Positions 1-8,592 are shown, counted from the stretch's first letter. The stretch: 64,000 bases of DNA from an uncultured Clostridia bacterium (GCA_949482135.1 CASYFC010000001.1:248001-312000); one strand, 5' to 3'. Notes: generated from the sequence alone by a model not told the origin. Program-made: numbers and translations.

Positions 1-696
1 TTTTCTAACATTCCATAAGCCTAGTCCATGATCTGATGACTCTTTCTTTGTACTATATCCTTTTTCAAATATTTGATCTAAATCTATATCTAATTTCTTA
101 TAACTATTTTCTATTACAACCAATTGTCTATTCACCTTATCATCTTTTATAAATCTTACATTTATTATTTTTTCATCACATTCTTTAGCAGCTTCTATAG
201 CATTATCTAATAATATTCCTAGTATTCTACAAAGGTGATAATTTGATATTTTATATTGACTTATATCTGTTAAGATTTCAAAATTCATTGTAATATTTTC
301 TTTTTTGGCCAAAGCATATTTTTTTATCAAAATATTATAAACGCCATAATCTTTGATAATCTTTGGATCAAGTATTTCTACATTATTTATTTCTTCACAT
401 TCTTTTAAAATAAATTTATTCATTTTCTTAATACTATCAATATCATTGTTTTGTGAATATCCATCTAATGCTTGAACAAAATTAAAAAAGTCATGTTTGA
501 ATGATCTTATACAGTCATCTTTTTTAGATAAAATTTCGTTATCTAATTCTAAAGTTTCAATTCTTAAATTTTGATGTTCTATAGTACTATTCATTCTTTT
601 ATATTTTATTAGGAAGAATACTATAGAAAAACTCATACTAACTATAATAATAAATATTAAACTATTCATACATATACATATATGCATTATCTGCAT
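1..696 (-). CDS. GHKL sensor histidine kinase, AgrC-like (3' end cut by window)
   Basis: Translation of the minus strand from the ATG at 696 gives 232 open codons running off the window edge. One N-terminal membrane segment (about residues 9-28) leads into a coiled region. A dimerisation/phospho-acceptor block follows, containing FKHDFFNFVQ, as in AgrC-type kinases where this His is phosphorylated. Next come an N-box (LLDNAIEAA) and a G-box (SSDHGLGLWNVRK), diagnostic of the GHKL ATPase fold. A strong AGGAGG lies just upstream of the ATG. The N-terminus is short for AgrC, which normally has six or seven membrane helices, so this is a small-sensor relative. No response regulator is visible; it may lie beyond position 1. 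The signal is unknown. Confidence 0.85.
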   Translation of the reverse strand, partial: MQIMHICICMNSLIFIIIVSMSFSIVFFLIKYKRMNSTIEHQNLRIETLELDNEILSKKDDCIRSFKHDFFNFVQALDGYSQNNDIDSIKKMNKFILKECEEINNVEILDPKIIKDYGVYNILIKKYALAKKENITMNFEILTDISQYKISNYHLCRILGILLDNAIEAAKECDEKIINVRFIKDDKVNRQLVVIENSYKKLDIDLDQIFEKGYSTKKESSDHGLGLWNVRK

Positions 697-748
697 ATTT
701 CCTCCTATTTTTATTATTTTTTACTGTCTTTTAAAAAGCACTTTTCCT

Positions 749-777
749 ATTTTAAAGCAATTATGTCAGAAAATCAA
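749..777 (-). promoter_or_regulatory. Candidate promoter of the GHKL kinase
   Basis: On the minus strand, TTGATT (772-777) is separated by 17 nt from TAAAAT (749-754), about 50 nt upstream of the kinase start. The spacer contains GACATAAT, a one-base variant of the TTACATAA box found in other promoters here. Prediction by eye. Confidence 0.45.
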
Positions 778-888
778 TAAAAATCGTAATCCTTAATTCG
801 ACTATTTTTAATATATATCAACACGTTGTATCTTTTATTGAATAAAAATACTGTCATTTCTTGTCTTTTATGCAATTTAAAAACAAAA

Positions 889-925
889 TAAAAAAACATA
901 GATTTTAATCTATGTTTTTTTATTT
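889..925. terminator. Terminator hairpin of the GNAT gene
   Basis: Inverted repeat of AAAAAACATAGATT with its complement, flanked by A and T runs, so it could work in both directions. It follows the minus-strand stop at 952 and separates the GNAT gene from the kinase. Confidence 0.75.
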
Positions 926-951
926 TTCACCACTTCGAGAAGTGTTTTCAA

Positions 952-1521
952 CTATTTTTGATTTTTATTCTTTATAAAATTCTCCTTAAATTCTTCTTTC
1001 AAAATATCCATACAAACGCTATCATAATATTTTCCATTTATAAATTTACATTTCCTACGTCTTCCATATTCTTTAAATCCACATTTTTCATAGCATCTAA
1101 TTGCTCTTGGATTAAAATCCATAACATTTAAATTAATACTATGTAAATTTAAATAATTAAAGCCATAATCTAATATCAATTTAATAGCTTCTGTTCCATA
1201 TCCATTACTAAAATAATCTTTTTCTCCTATAAAAATACCAAGAGTTGCACATCTATTTATATTATCTATTCTTTCTAAAGAAACTGTTCCTAGTAATTTA
1301 TCTTCTTCTAATGTTACAATAGAAAATTGTACTGCATCATTTGAACTTCTTTTATTTTCCAAATAATCTCTTTCATCATTTATTGTAATACTATTTCCAC
1401 TTCTACCTAAATAATCAGTTATTTCAAAGTCATTTAACCATTTAACAAACAATTCTATATCTTCACTATTCATTGGAGATAAATATATTCTATCACCAAC
1501 TAACTTTTTGAAATATTTCAT
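952..1521 (-). CDS. GNAT N-acetyltransferase, RimJ/RimL type
   Basis: 189 residues, the usual size of the ribosomal-protein-alanine acetyltransferase-like GNAT family, which transfers acetyl from acetyl-CoA to an amine. The N-terminus RIYLSPMNSEDIELFVKWLND is the typical beta1-alpha1 of the RimJ/RimL group. The acetyl-CoA binding turn lies around YFSNGYGTEAIKLILDYGF, and the C-terminal NPRAIRCYEKCGFKEYG is the classic beta5-alpha4 signature. It is a single-gene unit with its own promoter and terminator, transcribed away from the spore coat genes. The acceptor (protein N-terminus, antibiotic or small amine) cannot be told from sequence. Confidence 0.85.
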   Translation of the reverse strand: MKYFKKLVGDRIYLSPMNSEDIELFVKWLNDFEITDYLGRSGNSITINDERDYLENKRSSNDAVQFSIVTLEEDKLLGTVSLERIDNINRCATLGIFIGEKDYFSNGYGTEAIKLILDYGFNYLNLHSINLNVMDFNPRAIRCYEKCGFKEYGRRRKCKFINGKYYDSVCMDILKEEFKENFIKNKNQK

Positions 1522-1582
1522 AATAATCCCTCTTTTCTAATATCACTAACTTTCATTAGTATAAATATACTTGATATTAATC

Positions 1583-1612
1583 ATTTTAACATATTAATTT
1601 TCATCTTGTCAA
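1583..1612 (-). promoter_or_regulatory. Promoter of the GNAT gene
   Basis: TTGACA (1607-1612, minus) with an 18-nt spacer to TAAAAT (1583-1588). Its -35 hexamer overlaps that of the divergent spore coat promoter, so the two may compete for polymerase. Confidence 0.55.
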
Positions 1613-1634
1613 TTTACATAATTTTATATATAAA
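1606..1634 (+). promoter_or_regulatory. Promoter of the spore coat genes with TTACATAA box
   Basis: TTGTCA (1606-1611), 17 nt, TATAAA (1629-1634). The spacer holds TTACATAA at 1614-1621, the same place (spacer bases 3-10) as in the promoters of several GC-richer genes in this window. Confidence 0.55.
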
Positions 1635-1700
1635 AATACATATTTCATTATGCATATTTTTATAAAATTTGGAAATTATATTTTTAAAGAGGTGATAAAT

Positions 1701-1874
1701 TTGACAAATAAAGAATTATTGTATGTTGAAGATGCTTTAGGTCATGAATGTTTTATGAAATCATGTAGTAAAAAAACATCTAGTCAATTAACTGATCCTG
1801 CTCTTTCACAATATATTGGTGAATTAGAGCAAAAGCATAATGAAATTTTCAACAAATTTTTAAATTTATTATAG
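1701..1874 (+). CDS. Small CotF-like spore coat protein
   Basis: About 57 residues starting at TTG 1701, preceded at good spacing by GAGGTGAT. An in-frame ATG at 1650 lacks a ribosome site and is less likely. The sequence has the pattern of Clostridial CotF-type coat proteins: MTNKELLYVEDALGHECFMK, then a helix containing QYIGELEQKHNEIF. These are short ferritin-like two-helix proteins on the spore surface. It lies 9 nt upstream of a second coat gene in one operon. The pair arrangement is common in spore-forming Clostridia. Assignment rests on pattern recall, not alignment. Confidence 0.7.
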   Translation: MTNKELLYVEDALGHECFMKSCSKKTSSQLTDPALSQYIGELEQKHNEIFNKFLNLL

Positions 1875-1883
1875 GAGGTAATC

Positions 1884-2129
1884 ATGGAAGATAGAGATTT
1901 AATGGAAAAAGAATTACTTGTTATTAAAGGGGTTTGTGACTTATATCTTCACGGAACTGTTGAATCATCAACAAAAGAAGTACATGATGCCTTTAAATGT
2001 GCTTTAAATGAATCTTTAGATATTCAAAACAAAATTTATAACTTAATGAAAGAAAAAGGTTGGTATAAAACAGAAGATGCACCAGAGTCAAAACTTGCTT
2101 CTACAAAGCAAAAATTTATTTCTAAATAA
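1884..2129 (+). CDS. CotF-type spore coat protein
   Basis: 81 residues, preceded by AGGAGGTAATC. The helix MEKELLVIKGVCDLYLHGTV and the later FKCALNESLDIQNKIYNLMKEKGWY fit the Coat F family: a long amphipathic helix and a Trp-Tyr near the C-terminus. It forms a two-gene operon with the small protein ending at 1874 and is closed by a strong terminator. The expected site of action is the outer spore coat. It supports the view that the host sporulates. Sporulation-specific regulation is not evident from the promoter, which looks sigma-A-like. Confidence 0.75.
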   Translation: MEDRDLMEKELLVIKGVCDLYLHGTVESSTKEVHDAFKCALNESLDIQNKIYNLMKEKGWYKTEDAPESKLASTKQKFISK

Positions 2130-2143
2130 TGTAAAAAATGGGT

Positions 2144-2180
2144 AACCCCCTGGAGGCCAATAAGGCCCCAGGGGGTTTTC
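2144..2180. terminator. Strong GC-rich terminator between convergent units
   Basis: Stem CCCCCTGG/CCAGGGGG, extended by GGCC/GGCC, with T and A runs outside. It sits between the convergent spore coat genes and lemA and can serve both. Confidence 0.85.
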
Positions 2181-2192
2181 TCAAAACAATAT

Positions 2193-2822
2193 TTAGTTTT
2201 TATCTTTGTTCATATTAACCAGATTGGTCTGCTCAGCAGCCTCATCAGCCTCGAACTCTTCCATGTGGTCAAATCCGAACGCGTTTGCAATAAAGCAGGT
2301 AGGTGCCTTGTCAACCTTTCGGTTATATGCACTCACTTCCGCATTATAGGTTTCGCGTGCAACAGATATACGGTTTACAGAACCTTCCAGCTGATCCATC
2401 AGACTGGTATACTGCTGTCCAGCAGTAAGAGTGGGATAATCTCTGGCAAGTACAATCAGGTTGTTGATTTCCTCAGACAACTTGTTGTTAGCCTCAGTAA
2501 TCTCAGTATTGTCTCCAGAGTCCAAGCTCTTGGTAAGAGCTGCCTCAGCAGCAGCAATGTCGCCGAAGACCTTTTCCTCATGTCCAGCAGCAGCTTCTAC
2601 TACTTCAACCAGATCAGGAATCAGTTCCAGACGTCGCTGCATCATGGTCTGAACATTGGCCCGAGCCAAATTCACATCTTCCCTGGCATCCACCAGTTCG
2701 TTGTAGGCGCCCATAAAGACGATTCCCACAATAAAAACCACCAACAGGAATACTCCCATTAGAGAGAGCGCAATAGCTCCCATCCACTGATGTCCTCTGT
2801 TCTCATAATCATAGTTACGCAT
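2193..2822 (-). CDS. lemA: LemA family membrane protein
   Basis: 209 residues. One membrane helix (about residues 14-38) is followed by the LemA core: YNELVDAREDVNLARANVQT, a long helical bundle with RRLELIPDLVEVVEAAAGHE (the signature after the first helix), and the late Y-N-x-x-V-x-x-Y-N segment ending in PTCFIANAFGFDHMEEFEA. LemA proteins are an N-out membrane-anchored four-helix domain of poorly known function, often encoded with TPM-domain (YgcG) proteins, exactly as here. It is the last gene of the operon 5688-2193. Base composition is clearly GC-richer than the surrounding operons, suggesting a separate origin. Confidence 0.9.
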   Translation of the reverse strand: MRNYDYENRGHQWMGAIALSLMGVFLLVVFIVGIVFMGAYNELVDAREDVNLARANVQTMMQRRLELIPDLVEVVEAAAGHEEKVFGDIAAAEAALTKSLDSGDNTEITEANNKLSEEINNLIVLARDYPTLTAGQQYTSLMDQLEGSVNRISVARETYNAEVSAYNRKVDKAPTCFIANAFGFDHMEEFEADEAAEQTNLVNMNKDKN

Positions 2823-2855
2823 AGTTTGTCCTCCTATAAATGTGATTTTTGATTA

Positions 2856-3635
2856 TTACCTAGAGGCTCCGCCTCCATTGAAGCTACCGCCTCCAAAGCC
2901 ACCTCGGCTACCAGATCCGCCACTATCGACCATACACTCAAGGATTAGGAAAACAAGTCCGTCACCAAAGCCATCGCCGAATACATATCCTGTTATGAGT
3001 TCAATAATTATCAGGATTATCAGTATCAGAATAGTTCCAATTACATACACATATAATGGAATTTCTTCCAACACTATCTCTTTGTTCAGTCCCGAAATAG
3101 AAATTTCGTACTCTTCTGACGAAGCCAAGTAGTTAATGACTGCTTGAACAGTTTGACTACAAGCATCATCATAATTTCCTTCATCTCTGTTTGGAACAAA
3201 GAACTGATCTAGTATTCGACCAGATGTGGCATCTGTCAGGATTCCCTGAAGACCTTTCCCAATTTCCAGCCGTACTGCTGTATCCTCTTTTGAAACCAAC
3301 AGCAGTATTCCATTATCTTTCTCTGCCTTACCAATTCCTAAATGATTCCCAAGTTTTACTGCATATTGCTCAATCGTCAGGTCGTTTAATGTAGGAATGG
3401 TTATAACAGCAAATTCGATTGTGGTTTGTTCTTCCAGCTCCACCAACAAGCTATTTACTTGTGACTCAATGCTATCGTCTAAGAAATTCCCCTGATCATA
3501 AACATACGTATCTTGTTTTACAACAGGGATCATCAGAGATGACTCTTTCGAGTCATCTTCTGACGAACAGCCTGTCAGTGTGCTGATTAAAACCAGAAGT
3601 ATGGTGAAAAACAACACAATTTTCCGATTTTTCAT
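2856..3635 (-). CDS. TPM-domain lipoprotein (YgcG-like)
   Basis: The start at 3635 (MKNRKIVLF) is preferred over a longer frame because GAGGTG precedes it and because it gives a signal peptide with a lipobox, LTGC (about residues 20-23). The TPM (DUF477) domain spans about residues 45-180: YDQGNFLDDSIESQVNSLL opens it, then EFAVITIPTLNDLTIEQYAVKL and GNHLGIGKAEKDNGILLLVS. One membrane segment near residue 200 precedes a Ser/Gly-rich tail (GGFGGGSFNGGGASR). This is the topology of the YgcG/Psb32-like family that accompanies LemA. Proposed roles include phosphatase or membrane-protein turnover, none settled. It overlaps no neighbour and has GC-richer codon use. Confidence 0.85.
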   Translation of the reverse strand: MKNRKIVLFFTILLVLISTLTGCSSEDDSKESSLMIPVVKQDTYVYDQGNFLDDSIESQVNSLLVELEEQTTIEFAVITIPTLNDLTIEQYAVKLGNHLGIGKAEKDNGILLLVSKEDTAVRLEIGKGLQGILTDATSGRILDQFFVPNRDEGNYDDACSQTVQAVINYLASSEEYEISISGLNKEIVLEEIPLYVYVIGTILILIILIIIELITGYVFGDGFGDGLVFLILECMVDSGGSGSRGGFGGGSFNGGGASR

Positions 3636-3663
3636 TCTTGCACACCTCACTTGATAGTTGTTT

Positions 3664-5688
3664 TTAGAAACTTCTTCCAGCACCTCCGCCAGAAGGTCTT
3701 CCACCATGTCCGCCAAAACTGCCATGAGAACTGGAGGAGAAACTACTGCTACTCATACGGCGGCGGCGTTCTTCTTCCTCACGTCTACGGCGTTCTTCTT
3801 CGCGTCTACGGCGTGCACGTTCCTCTTCCTCACGTTTACGGCGCTCCTCTTCTTCTCTTCTGCGACGACGTTCTGCTTCTTTTCTGCGATGATCTTCCTC
3901 AGCCGCATCCAGAAGGTTCCTCACTTTTCTCACCAGTTCCTGGCTAAAGTAAGCCTGCTGAACATTGCTCAGATTCTTATAGTACCGCAATGCTCTTTCG
4001 AGCTTATCGCGGTCATTTTCATCTGCAGAATAAATTCTGTCCACAATATTGTGAACTTCCTTTTCCGCTTCACGAGCCGCATTGAAATCCTTTGTATCTG
4101 CTTCTGCAATTCTACAAAGGGATTCCAGAGTTTTGATCTGCTCCACGTTCGGATAGTACCCCTTTTCCTCGCGGGTAAGGTCTGTGTAGATTCTGTACGC
4201 GCGATTAAGAGTTTCGTAGTTTTCATGAGTTCCTGTGCTGATGCCTTGGCAAATTGCTCCGATTTTCTCGAACGCCTTCTGGGCTGCTGCACGATCACGC
4301 TTTTCCTTTTCTGCTCTTTCATATTCTCTTTTCAGAGAAATGGATTTTTCGTATAAGCTACGAAGCTTCTGGATGTCTGTAGTAATATATTTCTGTACAT
4401 CAGCACCCTGAGCCATATAGGTACGAATTGCTTCGTCAAAGACACCAATGTTGTCTTTATCAGCAGGCATGGTAGCACAATGTGCGATTTTTTCATCTAC
4501 TTTTTGAGCAGATGCCCTGAATTCATTTTCGATCATTTCATGAACCTCTTTATCGAAGTCCACATCCGGATGCAGAGCTTTAATTCTCTCATATTTATCT
4601 TTGTATTCTTCGAGAGCTCTGCTGGTTTGACGCAACACGCCAGTAACATCTCTAACTTCTGCTTCCAGCTTCTTGATATCCTGATCCCTTTGCCCGATAG
4701 TATCGGTCAGTATCGAAATATCTCTGTCAAAAGAACGCTTCTGACTCTCCATAGAGGCTTTCCAACTTTTCTCGCTCGCATTTACTGCTCGTCTAACATT
4801 ATCATCAGTCTCTCTTTTAAGCGAAGCAATTCTCTGCTCATACGAAGTCTTCTGATTCTGAAGTTCTTTTGTAGCTTCTTCTTTCTGAGCAGTTGCTTTA
4901 GATTTGGAAGTAAACAGACTTTTGATAGTAGCACCAAGGCCAACAATCATTGCAACAAAAGCTGCCAAAACGCCATACAGCCAACCACCAATTCCACTAT
5001 CCTTTTTACTGGTGTTAGTATTGGTTTTGTTAGCGTTACTTGTTCCAGCAACAGTTGCATTGTCTGTCTTTTTCTCAGGTTCAGGTGTTACAACAGGTGC
5101 ATTCCAATCCTGGGGAACAACAGACTTAATCTCAGAAATTGTTCCATTCTGCAGAGAAATAAGTCCCTCAGCAAATTGGTCATTCCTGAAATACTCCATT
5201 CCATAGTTATCCAGAAGTTGGCCTGATTTAGAATCAGTAATATAGGTCTGCATCTTATAGCCTGTTTGCATCCATACTTGCCGATCTCCAGAGGAGAACA
5301 AAATAAGGATACCCATATCATCTTTTCCGATTCCATACTGCTTGTACATTGCATAGGAAACTTCCTCAATATCATGGCTTTTTCCATCCAGAACGCAGTC
5401 ATCAAGTGAATTCACTGTCGTAACGACGACCTGAATTCCTTCATAGTCTTTGTCCAGAGACACCGCATTGTCCATCATATCCGCTTTCTGCTGGTCTGTG
5501 AAAAGTCCAGCAAAGTCGTTGATGTAAAAGTCGGAAGTTGCACTGGTGACCTCGAAATCATGAGATCCTGCTGCATAAGCAGTAGTACTCAGATTCAGAA
5601 CTGAGAACATGACGAATACAAGTACCATGAAAATTGAAAGTGCAGTTAACGTGTGCCATGAGAATTTCCGGTTGTTTTGAGTTTTCAT
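3664..5688 (-). CDS. Large TPM-domain membrane protein with coiled coil and Ser/Gly tail
   Basis: 674 residues. A signal-anchor sits at about 13-38. A TPM domain spans roughly 45-200 (FYINDFAGLFTDQQKADMMDN, then YGIGKDDMGILILFSSGDRQV). A Thr/Asn-rich linker leads to a second membrane helix (about 235-260), followed by a long cytoplasmic coiled coil (about 265-380), a helical region, and a highly charged Arg/Glu repeat tract (about 600-640). The protein ends in SSSSFSSSSHGSFGGHGG and a Gly/Arg tail. Both TPM proteins of this operon end in Ser/Gly-rich tails. The first gene of the lemA operon, it is expressed from a promoter flanked by two TTACATAA boxes. The coiled-coil extension is not usual for the family. 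Confidence 0.8.
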   Translation of the reverse strand: MKTQNNRKFSWHTLTALSIFMVLVFVMFSVLNLSTTAYAAGSHDFEVTSATSDFYINDFAGLFTDQQKADMMDNAVSLDKDYEGIQVVVTTVNSLDDCVLDGKSHDIEEVSYAMYKQYGIGKDDMGILILFSSGDRQVWMQTGYKMQTYITDSKSGQLLDNYGMEYFRNDQFAEGLISLQNGTISEIKSVVPQDWNAPVVTPEPEKKTDNATVAGTSNANKTNTNTSKKDSGIGGWLYGVLAAFVAMIVGLGATIKSLFTSKSKATAQKEEATKELQNQKTSYEQRIASLKRETDDNVRRAVNASEKSWKASMESQKRSFDRDISILTDTIGQRDQDIKKLEAEVRDVTGVLRQTSRALEEYKDKYERIKALHPDVDFDKEVHEMIENEFRASAQKVDEKIAHCATMPADKDNIGVFDEAIRTYMAQGADVQKYITTDIQKLRSLYEKSISLKREYERAEKEKRDRAAAQKAFEKIGAICQGISTGTHENYETLNRAYRIYTDLTREEKGYYPNVEQIKTLESLCRIAEADTKDFNAAREAEKEVHNIVDRIYSADENDRDKLERALRYYKNLSNVQQAYFSQELVRKVRNLLDAAEEDHRRKEAERRRRREEEERRKREEEERARRRREEERRRREEEERRRRMSSSSFSSSSHGSFGGHGGRPSGGGAGRSF

Positions 5689-5800
5689 TTTTTACCTCCA
5701 TATTCTACAAATGTTTACTTGTTACAATGCATCTCTAAAGAAATGGACATCTCCTTTCTATACAGATTCAGAGATACTTTAGCTAAAAAATGCTATTATA

Positions 5801-5868
5801 ATTATACATTAATAATAGCATTTTTGCAAGCGTTATGTAAATTTAACTTATTTGTAATCATTATGTAA
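5801..5868 (-). promoter_or_regulatory. Promoter of the TPM-lemA operon with two upstream boxes
   Basis: Minus-strand TTGCAA (5824-5829), 17 nt, TATAAT (5801-5806). Two copies of TTACATAA (minus strand) lie just upstream of the -35, at 5833-5840 and 5861-5868, an arrangement suited to activator or upstream repressor binding. Confidence 0.65.
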
Positions 5869-5883
5869 TTATTCTACAGAATT

Positions 5884-6432
5884 TTATTTTTTAATCTTAG
5901 ATTTTCTTAGTTCTAAGATATATCCCGAAGTCGAACAAAATAGTAGAACTGCCTCTAAAATAATTCCGAAAATTGACATTATGTATATATTATATATTAT
6001 CCAAGATATACCAACTGGTATTCCCATAAACTTATATATAACCGTTTTCTTTTGCCAAACAGAATAGGTATAAAGCATTGTTCCTACAACAGATAATAAA
6101 CTTAAAAATCCTTCATAAGTAAACACGGCTGAAACAATAGCAATTGTATAAAGTATAATTAGTATAATAATATCTTTTTTAGTTATTTTCTCACTTTTTC
6201 CATTTTTCTTTTCATCTACCAAAAATATAATATTTCTAATTAATGCTAAAATACACATTGCAAGACCACTATATGCATCTAAAAATACATAAGAAAGGCC
6301 ATTTGCTATTACAGCCATAAAACTTATAATTAAAACTGTTTTTCTATTCTTGCAATAATAAGACAACCCTAAAAGTGCATAATTAATTATAATAAATATT
6401 TGTGAAAGCACATAAGATAATGTTAATTCCAT
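5884..6432 (-). CDS. YgjV-family integral membrane protein
   Basis: 182 residues, almost entirely hydrophobic, with about five to six membrane helices: residues 8-25, 31-52, 56-75, 88-107, 110-128 and 135-165. The pattern of short helices with Asn-Gly and Tyr-Ser turns and the length match the bacterial inner membrane protein family that includes E. coli YgjV, whose function is not known. It is 15 nt downstream of the helix-turn-helix gene and probably co-transcribed with it. A transport or small-molecule permease role is possible, but no motif shows it. Confidence 0.6.
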   Translation of the reverse strand: MELTLSYVLSQIFIIINYALLGLSYYCKNRKTVLIISFMAVIANGLSYVFLDAYSGLAMCILALIRNIIFLVDEKKNGKSEKITKKDIIILIILYTIAIVSAVFTYEGFLSLLSVVGTMLYTYSVWQKKTVIYKFMGIPVGISWIIYNIYIMSIFGIILEAVLLFCSTSGYILELRKSKIKK

Positions 6433-6447
6433 AAAATCCTCCTAATT

Positions 6448-7647
6448 TTATAATAATATTTTTCTTAAATCTTTTGAATATTCTTTTAGTTTCTTGAAAC
6501 ATTCGTGTTTTTCTTTAATTTCTTTTGAATCTATACTTACATATCCTCTTGTATTATCTTTTGATTCTATATCTGCAATTATAGTTTCATCATTAAATCC
6601 ATCCCATCCACTTCCAACTATTTTTAGAAGTTTAGGTTCCTTTTTTAAAATTTCATCATAATCAACATATAGCATATCTATATTTCTATTTTGCATATAA
6701 ATTTTTAGAGTTTTGTTTTCTTTAAATTCCTTTATTTTCGTTTGGCTAAATATAAAAATTCTTTCCATTTTTGCGCCTCTGTTAGCCGCTTCTAAATTGA
6801 CTATTCTGAAATTCATTTCTAATGGTTCTTCTGTCCATTCATCTTCAAGCATTATGGATGCTGCCCAAAATTTAGAATTCTTATCTAATTTTTTAAAATA
6901 GTAATTTAATACTTTATAAAATTTCCCTTTTTCTAAATTTTTCGTTCTATTATTCTTTAAAAATTCTAAATATCCACAATCAGTTTCAATAGAATTTCCA
7001 GTTGTATTTTTATAGCTTGTTAATAAATTTATAATATCATTACATAATTCTTTGTAATCTAATATAAATTTATTTTTTAGTTCTGGAAATTTCAAATCAA
7101 TTGAATTAATTCTTGCTCCGATATTTTTTTCTAAATTCTCAGCCATTTCTTTCTCTAATTTAATTCTATTATTATCCCATTTATTTACAAGTACAATACT
7201 TGACTCACAATCCATCTTTTTAGAAAATTCTTCTATAAAAGCTCTTTTATTTTCTACATCTGAATTATTATTTTCTAAATCAATAATTATAAGTCCACAA
7301 AAGTATTTTTCATTATTATTTAAAAATTTTTCAATTTGTTTTTTATTAAAAAAATTATTTATTTTATCATCTAGTAAAATTACATTATAACCTTCTTTTT
7401 GGATTGCTGGTATCAAATATTTTTCAATATCAGTATTTAAATTAATAACAGCAATATTTTTTTGTGTTTGAATATATTGAGAAATCTTTCTTCTCTTATC
7501 AGAAGGTTTTAAAGTTTCTTCTGGTATTAACCAAACCATACCATTTTTAGTAGCACCATCTATTCTATCTTCTTTACATAGTTTTATTATTCTTCTTTCT
7601 GATATTCCCCATTTTTGTGAAAATTGTTTTGCAGTTAGATATCCCAA
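6448..7647 (-). CDS. MerR-like helix-turn-helix protein with large effector region
   Basis: About 399 residues. The TTG at 7647 is chosen because AAGGAG sits 8 nt ahead; the in-frame ATG at 7656 abuts the ribosome site. Residues 1-55 form a MerR/excisionase-type winged helix: GYLTAKQFSQKWGISERRII, then the DGATKNGMVWLIPEETLKPSDKRR wing. Residues 70-200 look like a Rossmann-type domain (IAVINLNTD, then FCGLIIIDLENN and SSIVLVNKW), resembling the degenerate short-chain-dehydrogenase region of some clostridial DNA-binding proteins. The C-terminal third (FRIVNLEAANRGAKMERIFIF) resembles a small sensor domain I cannot name. A GC-rich dyad lies in its own promoter, suggesting autoregulation. Confidence 0.55.
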   Translation of the reverse strand: MGYLTAKQFSQKWGISERRIIKLCKEDRIDGATKNGMVWLIPEETLKPSDKRRKISQYIQTQKNIAVINLNTDIEKYLIPAIQKEGYNVILLDDKINNFFNKKQIEKFLNNNEKYFCGLIIIDLENNNSDVENKRAFIEEFSKKMDCESSIVLVNKWDNNRIKLEKEMAENLEKNIGARINSIDLKFPELKNKFILDYKELCNDIINLLTSYKNTTGNSIETDCGYLEFLKNNRTKNLEKGKFYKVLNYYFKKLDKNSKFWAASIMLEDEWTEEPLEMNFRIVNLEAANRGAKMERIFIFSQTKIKEFKENKTLKIYMQNRNIDMLYVDYDEILKKEPKLLKIVGSGWDGFNDETIIADIESKDNTRGYVSIDSKEIKEKHECFKKLKEYSKDLRKILL

Positions 7648-7691
7648 AATAATCATCTCCTTTATTATTCTTTTTTCAGTACTATATTTAT

Positions 7692-7718
7692 GTTATACCG
7701 TTTTCGGAATAATGTCAA
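7692..7718 (-). promoter_or_regulatory. Candidate promoter with CCG-TTTT-CGG operator
   Basis: Minus-strand TTGACA (7713-7718) and TATAAC (7692-7697) are separated by 15 nt that contain the dyad CCGAAAACGG (7698-7707). A GC-rich dyad between promoter elements in such AT-rich DNA is a likely binding site for the downstream MerR-like protein. The short spacer is unusual. Confidence 0.5.
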
Positions 7719-7727
7719 TAGATATAA

Positions 7728-7768
7728 AAAAATAAATACTAGAAAATTACTTCTAGTACTTATTTTTC
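7728..7768. terminator. Terminator hairpin of the peptidase S51 gene
   Basis: AAATACTAGAA pairs with TTCTAGTACTT, flanked by T and A runs. It lies just after the minus-strand stop at 7775. Confidence 0.7.
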
Positions 7769-7774
7769 TAATTA

Positions 7775-8491
7775 TCAATTTATATAATAGGCTTTTTCTG
7801 ATTCTATTTTTTCTACTTCAATTTCTCCATTAACCAATTTAATTATATATGCATTTGCATTTTCTATACTTTTAATTAGTTTAAACTTATTATCAATTAT
7901 TTCTAAAGCTGTACCATTATCTAAAGCAATTCCTATCATATTATTATTTTTTATTACTTTTAAAAAATCATTTTTCTTTTCTTCACTTTTTTCATTATAA
8001 TGAACACAAGCTATTGCATTTATTAAATCAAAACCTTCTATTAATTCATAGTTATACTTAAACCAGCAATATGTTCCAGCACTAAACCCAGACATTACAA
8101 TTCCTTTATTATATGCCTCTAAAAGAATCTCTTTTAGATTTACTCTTTCCCACTCTTGCAACATAAACCTTGTATTACCGCCACCAATATAAATAATATC
8201 TGCTGATAATACTTTTTCTTTTATTTTGTCTATCTCATTATTATTTATAATTTTTAGACATTCTACTATGCAACCTAAATTTTCATAAATATTTTTTATT
8301 GCATTAAAATATATAGGATTTTCTCTTGATGCAGTTCCTATAAATAATAATTTAGGATTTTCTTTTTCTGATAATTTAACAATCTCTTTATCTATATTTT
8401 CTGTTTCATATATTTCTTGATCAGAGTCTTTTGTATCAAAATTCCAACCTTTAATCTTTCCTCCACCAATTGTTACTAATTTCTTTAACAT
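7775..8491 (-). CDS. Peptidase S51 (dipeptidase E-like)
   Basis: 238 residues, the normal family length. Family S51 serine peptidases cleave Asp-X dipeptides or process cyanophycin. Key motifs are GGGKIKGW at the N-terminus, LLFIGTASRENP, IYIGGGNTRFML, and the nucleophile elbow GFSAGTYCWF, where Ser is the catalytic residue. A downstream His region (ACVHYNEKSEEKK) and a late ALDNGTALEI segment are also typical. It has its own promoter (8526-8554) and terminator. The cytoplasmic role is probably peptide breakdown; the exact substrate is unclear. Confidence 0.85.
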   Translation of the reverse strand: MLKKLVTIGGGKIKGWNFDTKDSDQEIYETENIDKEIVKLSEKENPKLLFIGTASRENPIYFNAIKNIYENLGCIVECLKIINNNEIDKIKEKVLSADIIYIGGGNTRFMLQEWERVNLKEILLEAYNKGIVMSGFSAGTYCWFKYNYELIEGFDLINAIACVHYNEKSEEKKNDFLKVIKNNNMIGIALDNGTALEIIDNKFKLIKSIENANAYIIKLVNGEIEVEKIESEKAYYIN

Positions 8492-8525
8492 AATAAAACT
8501 ATTCTCCTCTATTTTTTATAAATAA

Positions 8526-8554
8526 ATTGTATCATACTAAAAATTTTCTTACAA
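8526..8554 (-). promoter_or_regulatory. Promoter of the peptidase S51 gene
   Basis: Minus-strand TTGTAA (8549-8554), 17 nt, TACAAT (8526-8531), about 35 nt upstream of the start. Confidence 0.6.
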
Positions 8555-8592
8555 GGCTCATCAAGCCAAAAAACCAACTGCATGAATTTCAT

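Noticed and set aside
3658..4356. Long plus-strand reading frame opposite the TPM gene
   Set aside because: It is antisense to the Arg/Glu-rich coiled-coil gene and its composition mirrors it; there is no ribosome site. The same holds for the long minus-strand frames opposite nadE at 32128-33801.
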